From Burkholderiales bacterium (GTDB lineage Bacteria > Pseudomonadota > Gammaproteobacteria > Burkholderiales > Burkholderiaceae_C), in assembly GCA_025352345.1 (NCBI GenBank), contig JANXTP010000154.1, forward strand, positions 1 to 14,932: a stretch of DNA of 14,932 nt. Direction: 5' to 3'. Below, piece after piece: positions 14,426 to 14,932 of the stretch; the stretch's first letter is position 1; the number at the start of each line of letters is the position of its first letter. Below the pieces are notes generated by a model. That model was given only the letters and a program-made list of their open reading frames with translations. It did no database searches and was not told the origin of the DNA. A program made the translations under genes and the position numbers.

Positions 14426-14736
14426 AGACCGATTTGTCGCATCAGGACGCCCATGTGCCCGACTCGGTGCTCTCGGCCGCACAAGCGCATGCCCCTGCGC
14501 ACGAAAATGAGCACTCACATGGGCATGCCCACGATCACGGGCATGCGCATCGGCACGAGGCCGGTCACGACCACGGCATACACACACACGCGGTGCCACC
14601 GCCGCAGGCCAGCGCAACCAGCGAGCCGCACACCAGCTTGCTGATGAGCGCGGCTCCGCTGCGGCTGGCCTGCGCGATGGCACTCAGCGCCTTGTTGTGG
14701 GCAGCCGTCGCGTGGGCCCTGTCCGGTACACCATGA
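14422..14736 (+). CDS. Small histidine-rich protein with one C-terminal membrane helix
   Basis: A 104-residue protein that I cannot assign to a named family. Seventeen histidines are present, sixteen of them in residues 7-56 as alternating H-x steps (HSHGHAHDHGHAHRHEAGHDHG, 31-52, in two parts). A Pro/Ala/Ser linker follows, then a single hydrophobic helix at about 79-101 (LRLACAMALSALLWAAVAWAL) and a short SGTP tail. There is no N-terminal signal sequence, so this looks like a tail-anchored or single-pass inner-membrane protein. The His domain resembles metal-chelating tracts of zinc transporters and ZinT/SlyD-type proteins and should bind Zn2+ or Ni2+; that is inference. The start overlaps the zur-like stop (ATGA, 14422-14425) and the stop overlaps the ABC ATPase start (ATGA, 14733-14736). 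It is thus made together with both and probably stores, senses or hands over zinc for the importer. Confidence 0.8.
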   Translation: MKTDLSHQDAHVPDSVLSAAQAHAPAHENEHSHGHAHDHGHAHRHEAGHDHGIHTHAVPPPQASATSEPHTSLLMSAAPLRLACAMALSALLWAAVAWALSGTP

Positions 14737-14932
14737 ACACCGTCGACGCTGTCATCCATGCACGCGCCGATGCATCGGCCGTCAACCCGCCAGCAATTGC
14801 CGTCGAAGACCTGACCGTCAGCTACCGCCAGCACCCGGCCGTGCACCACCTGAGTTGCCGCTTCGAGCCGGGCTCTCTCACCGCGCTGATCGGCCCGAAC
14901 GGCGCTGGCAAAAGCTCGCTGCTCGACGCGCT
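14733..14932 (+). CDS. ABC transporter ATP-binding protein, probable zinc uptake, 5' part only
   Basis: The first 66 codons of an ABC ATPase, cut by the window edge. After about 20 variable residues it reads IAVEDLTVSYRQHPAVHHLS and then Walker A GPNGAGKSS (54-62). The HPAVHH stretch after the A-loop Tyr resembles, from memory, the zinc-importer ATPases annotated AztA more than E. coli ZnuC, which lacks it. With a Zur-like regulator and a His-rich protein in the same run, zinc import is the best guess; manganese or iron cannot be excluded. A permease and a periplasmic metal-binding protein should follow to the right. The start is fixed by the ATGA overlap with the preceding gene. Confidence 0.75.
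   Translation, partial: MNTVDAVIHARADASAVNPPAIAVEDLTVSYRQHPAVHHLSCRFEPGSLTALIGPNGAGKSSLLDA

Overview
The window is GC-rich DNA from a proteobacterium, most likely a betaproteobacterium of the order Burkholderiales (Leptothrix, Rubrivivax, Methylibium or a related group). This rests on strong G/C bias at third codon positions, tightly packed genes with ATGA/TGATG overlaps, the urt gene order, and an intergenic repeat whose wording I associate with that group. The genus is an inference. I see no rRNA, tRNA, CRISPR array or complete mobile element.

Left part (1-6855). A YihX-like HAD phosphatase gene (214-825) comes first, then the five genes of a high-affinity urea ABC transporter, urtABCDE, all on the + strand. 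The binding-protein gene urtA carries one in-frame amber codon (1743-1745), with the same frame open on both sides. It is therefore either a very fresh pseudogene or a base-call error. Two GC-rich hairpins lie between urtA and urtB. A roughly 100-bp intergenic repeat with imperfect inverted ends separates urtD from urtE.

Middle part (6856-10449). Directly after urtE is a truncated end of an IS3-family insertion sequence on the - strand: one terminal inverted repeat plus the frameshifted first codons of orfA. Beyond it lies ureD, a urease accessory gene, facing the urt operon instead of following it. ureD is the last gene of a - strand cluster that reads response regulator, then hybrid histidine kinase, then ureD. 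No other urease gene is visible. The IS scar at the convergent junction suggests that the urea uptake/urease locus was rearranged here.

Right part (10557-14932). An orphan ParA-type ATPase on the - strand is followed by a divergent + strand pair, a KefF-like quinone oxidoreductase and a KefB/KefC-type glutathione-gated K+/H+ antiporter (1-nt overlap). Last comes the start of a metal-uptake operon: a Zur-like Fur-family regulator with a histidine-rich insertion, a small histidine-rich single-pass membrane protein, and the 5' end of an ABC ATPase of the zinc-uptake type cut by the window edge. All three are joined by ATGA overlaps. A 24-bp near-perfect palindrome lies 6 nt before the regulator's start codon and is the obvious candidate operator.

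Taken together, the window holds nitrogen scavenging (urea), electrophile/pH protection (Kef) and zinc homeostasis. The most notable points are the broken urtA, the IS-associated displacement of ureD, and the histidine-rich zinc module.
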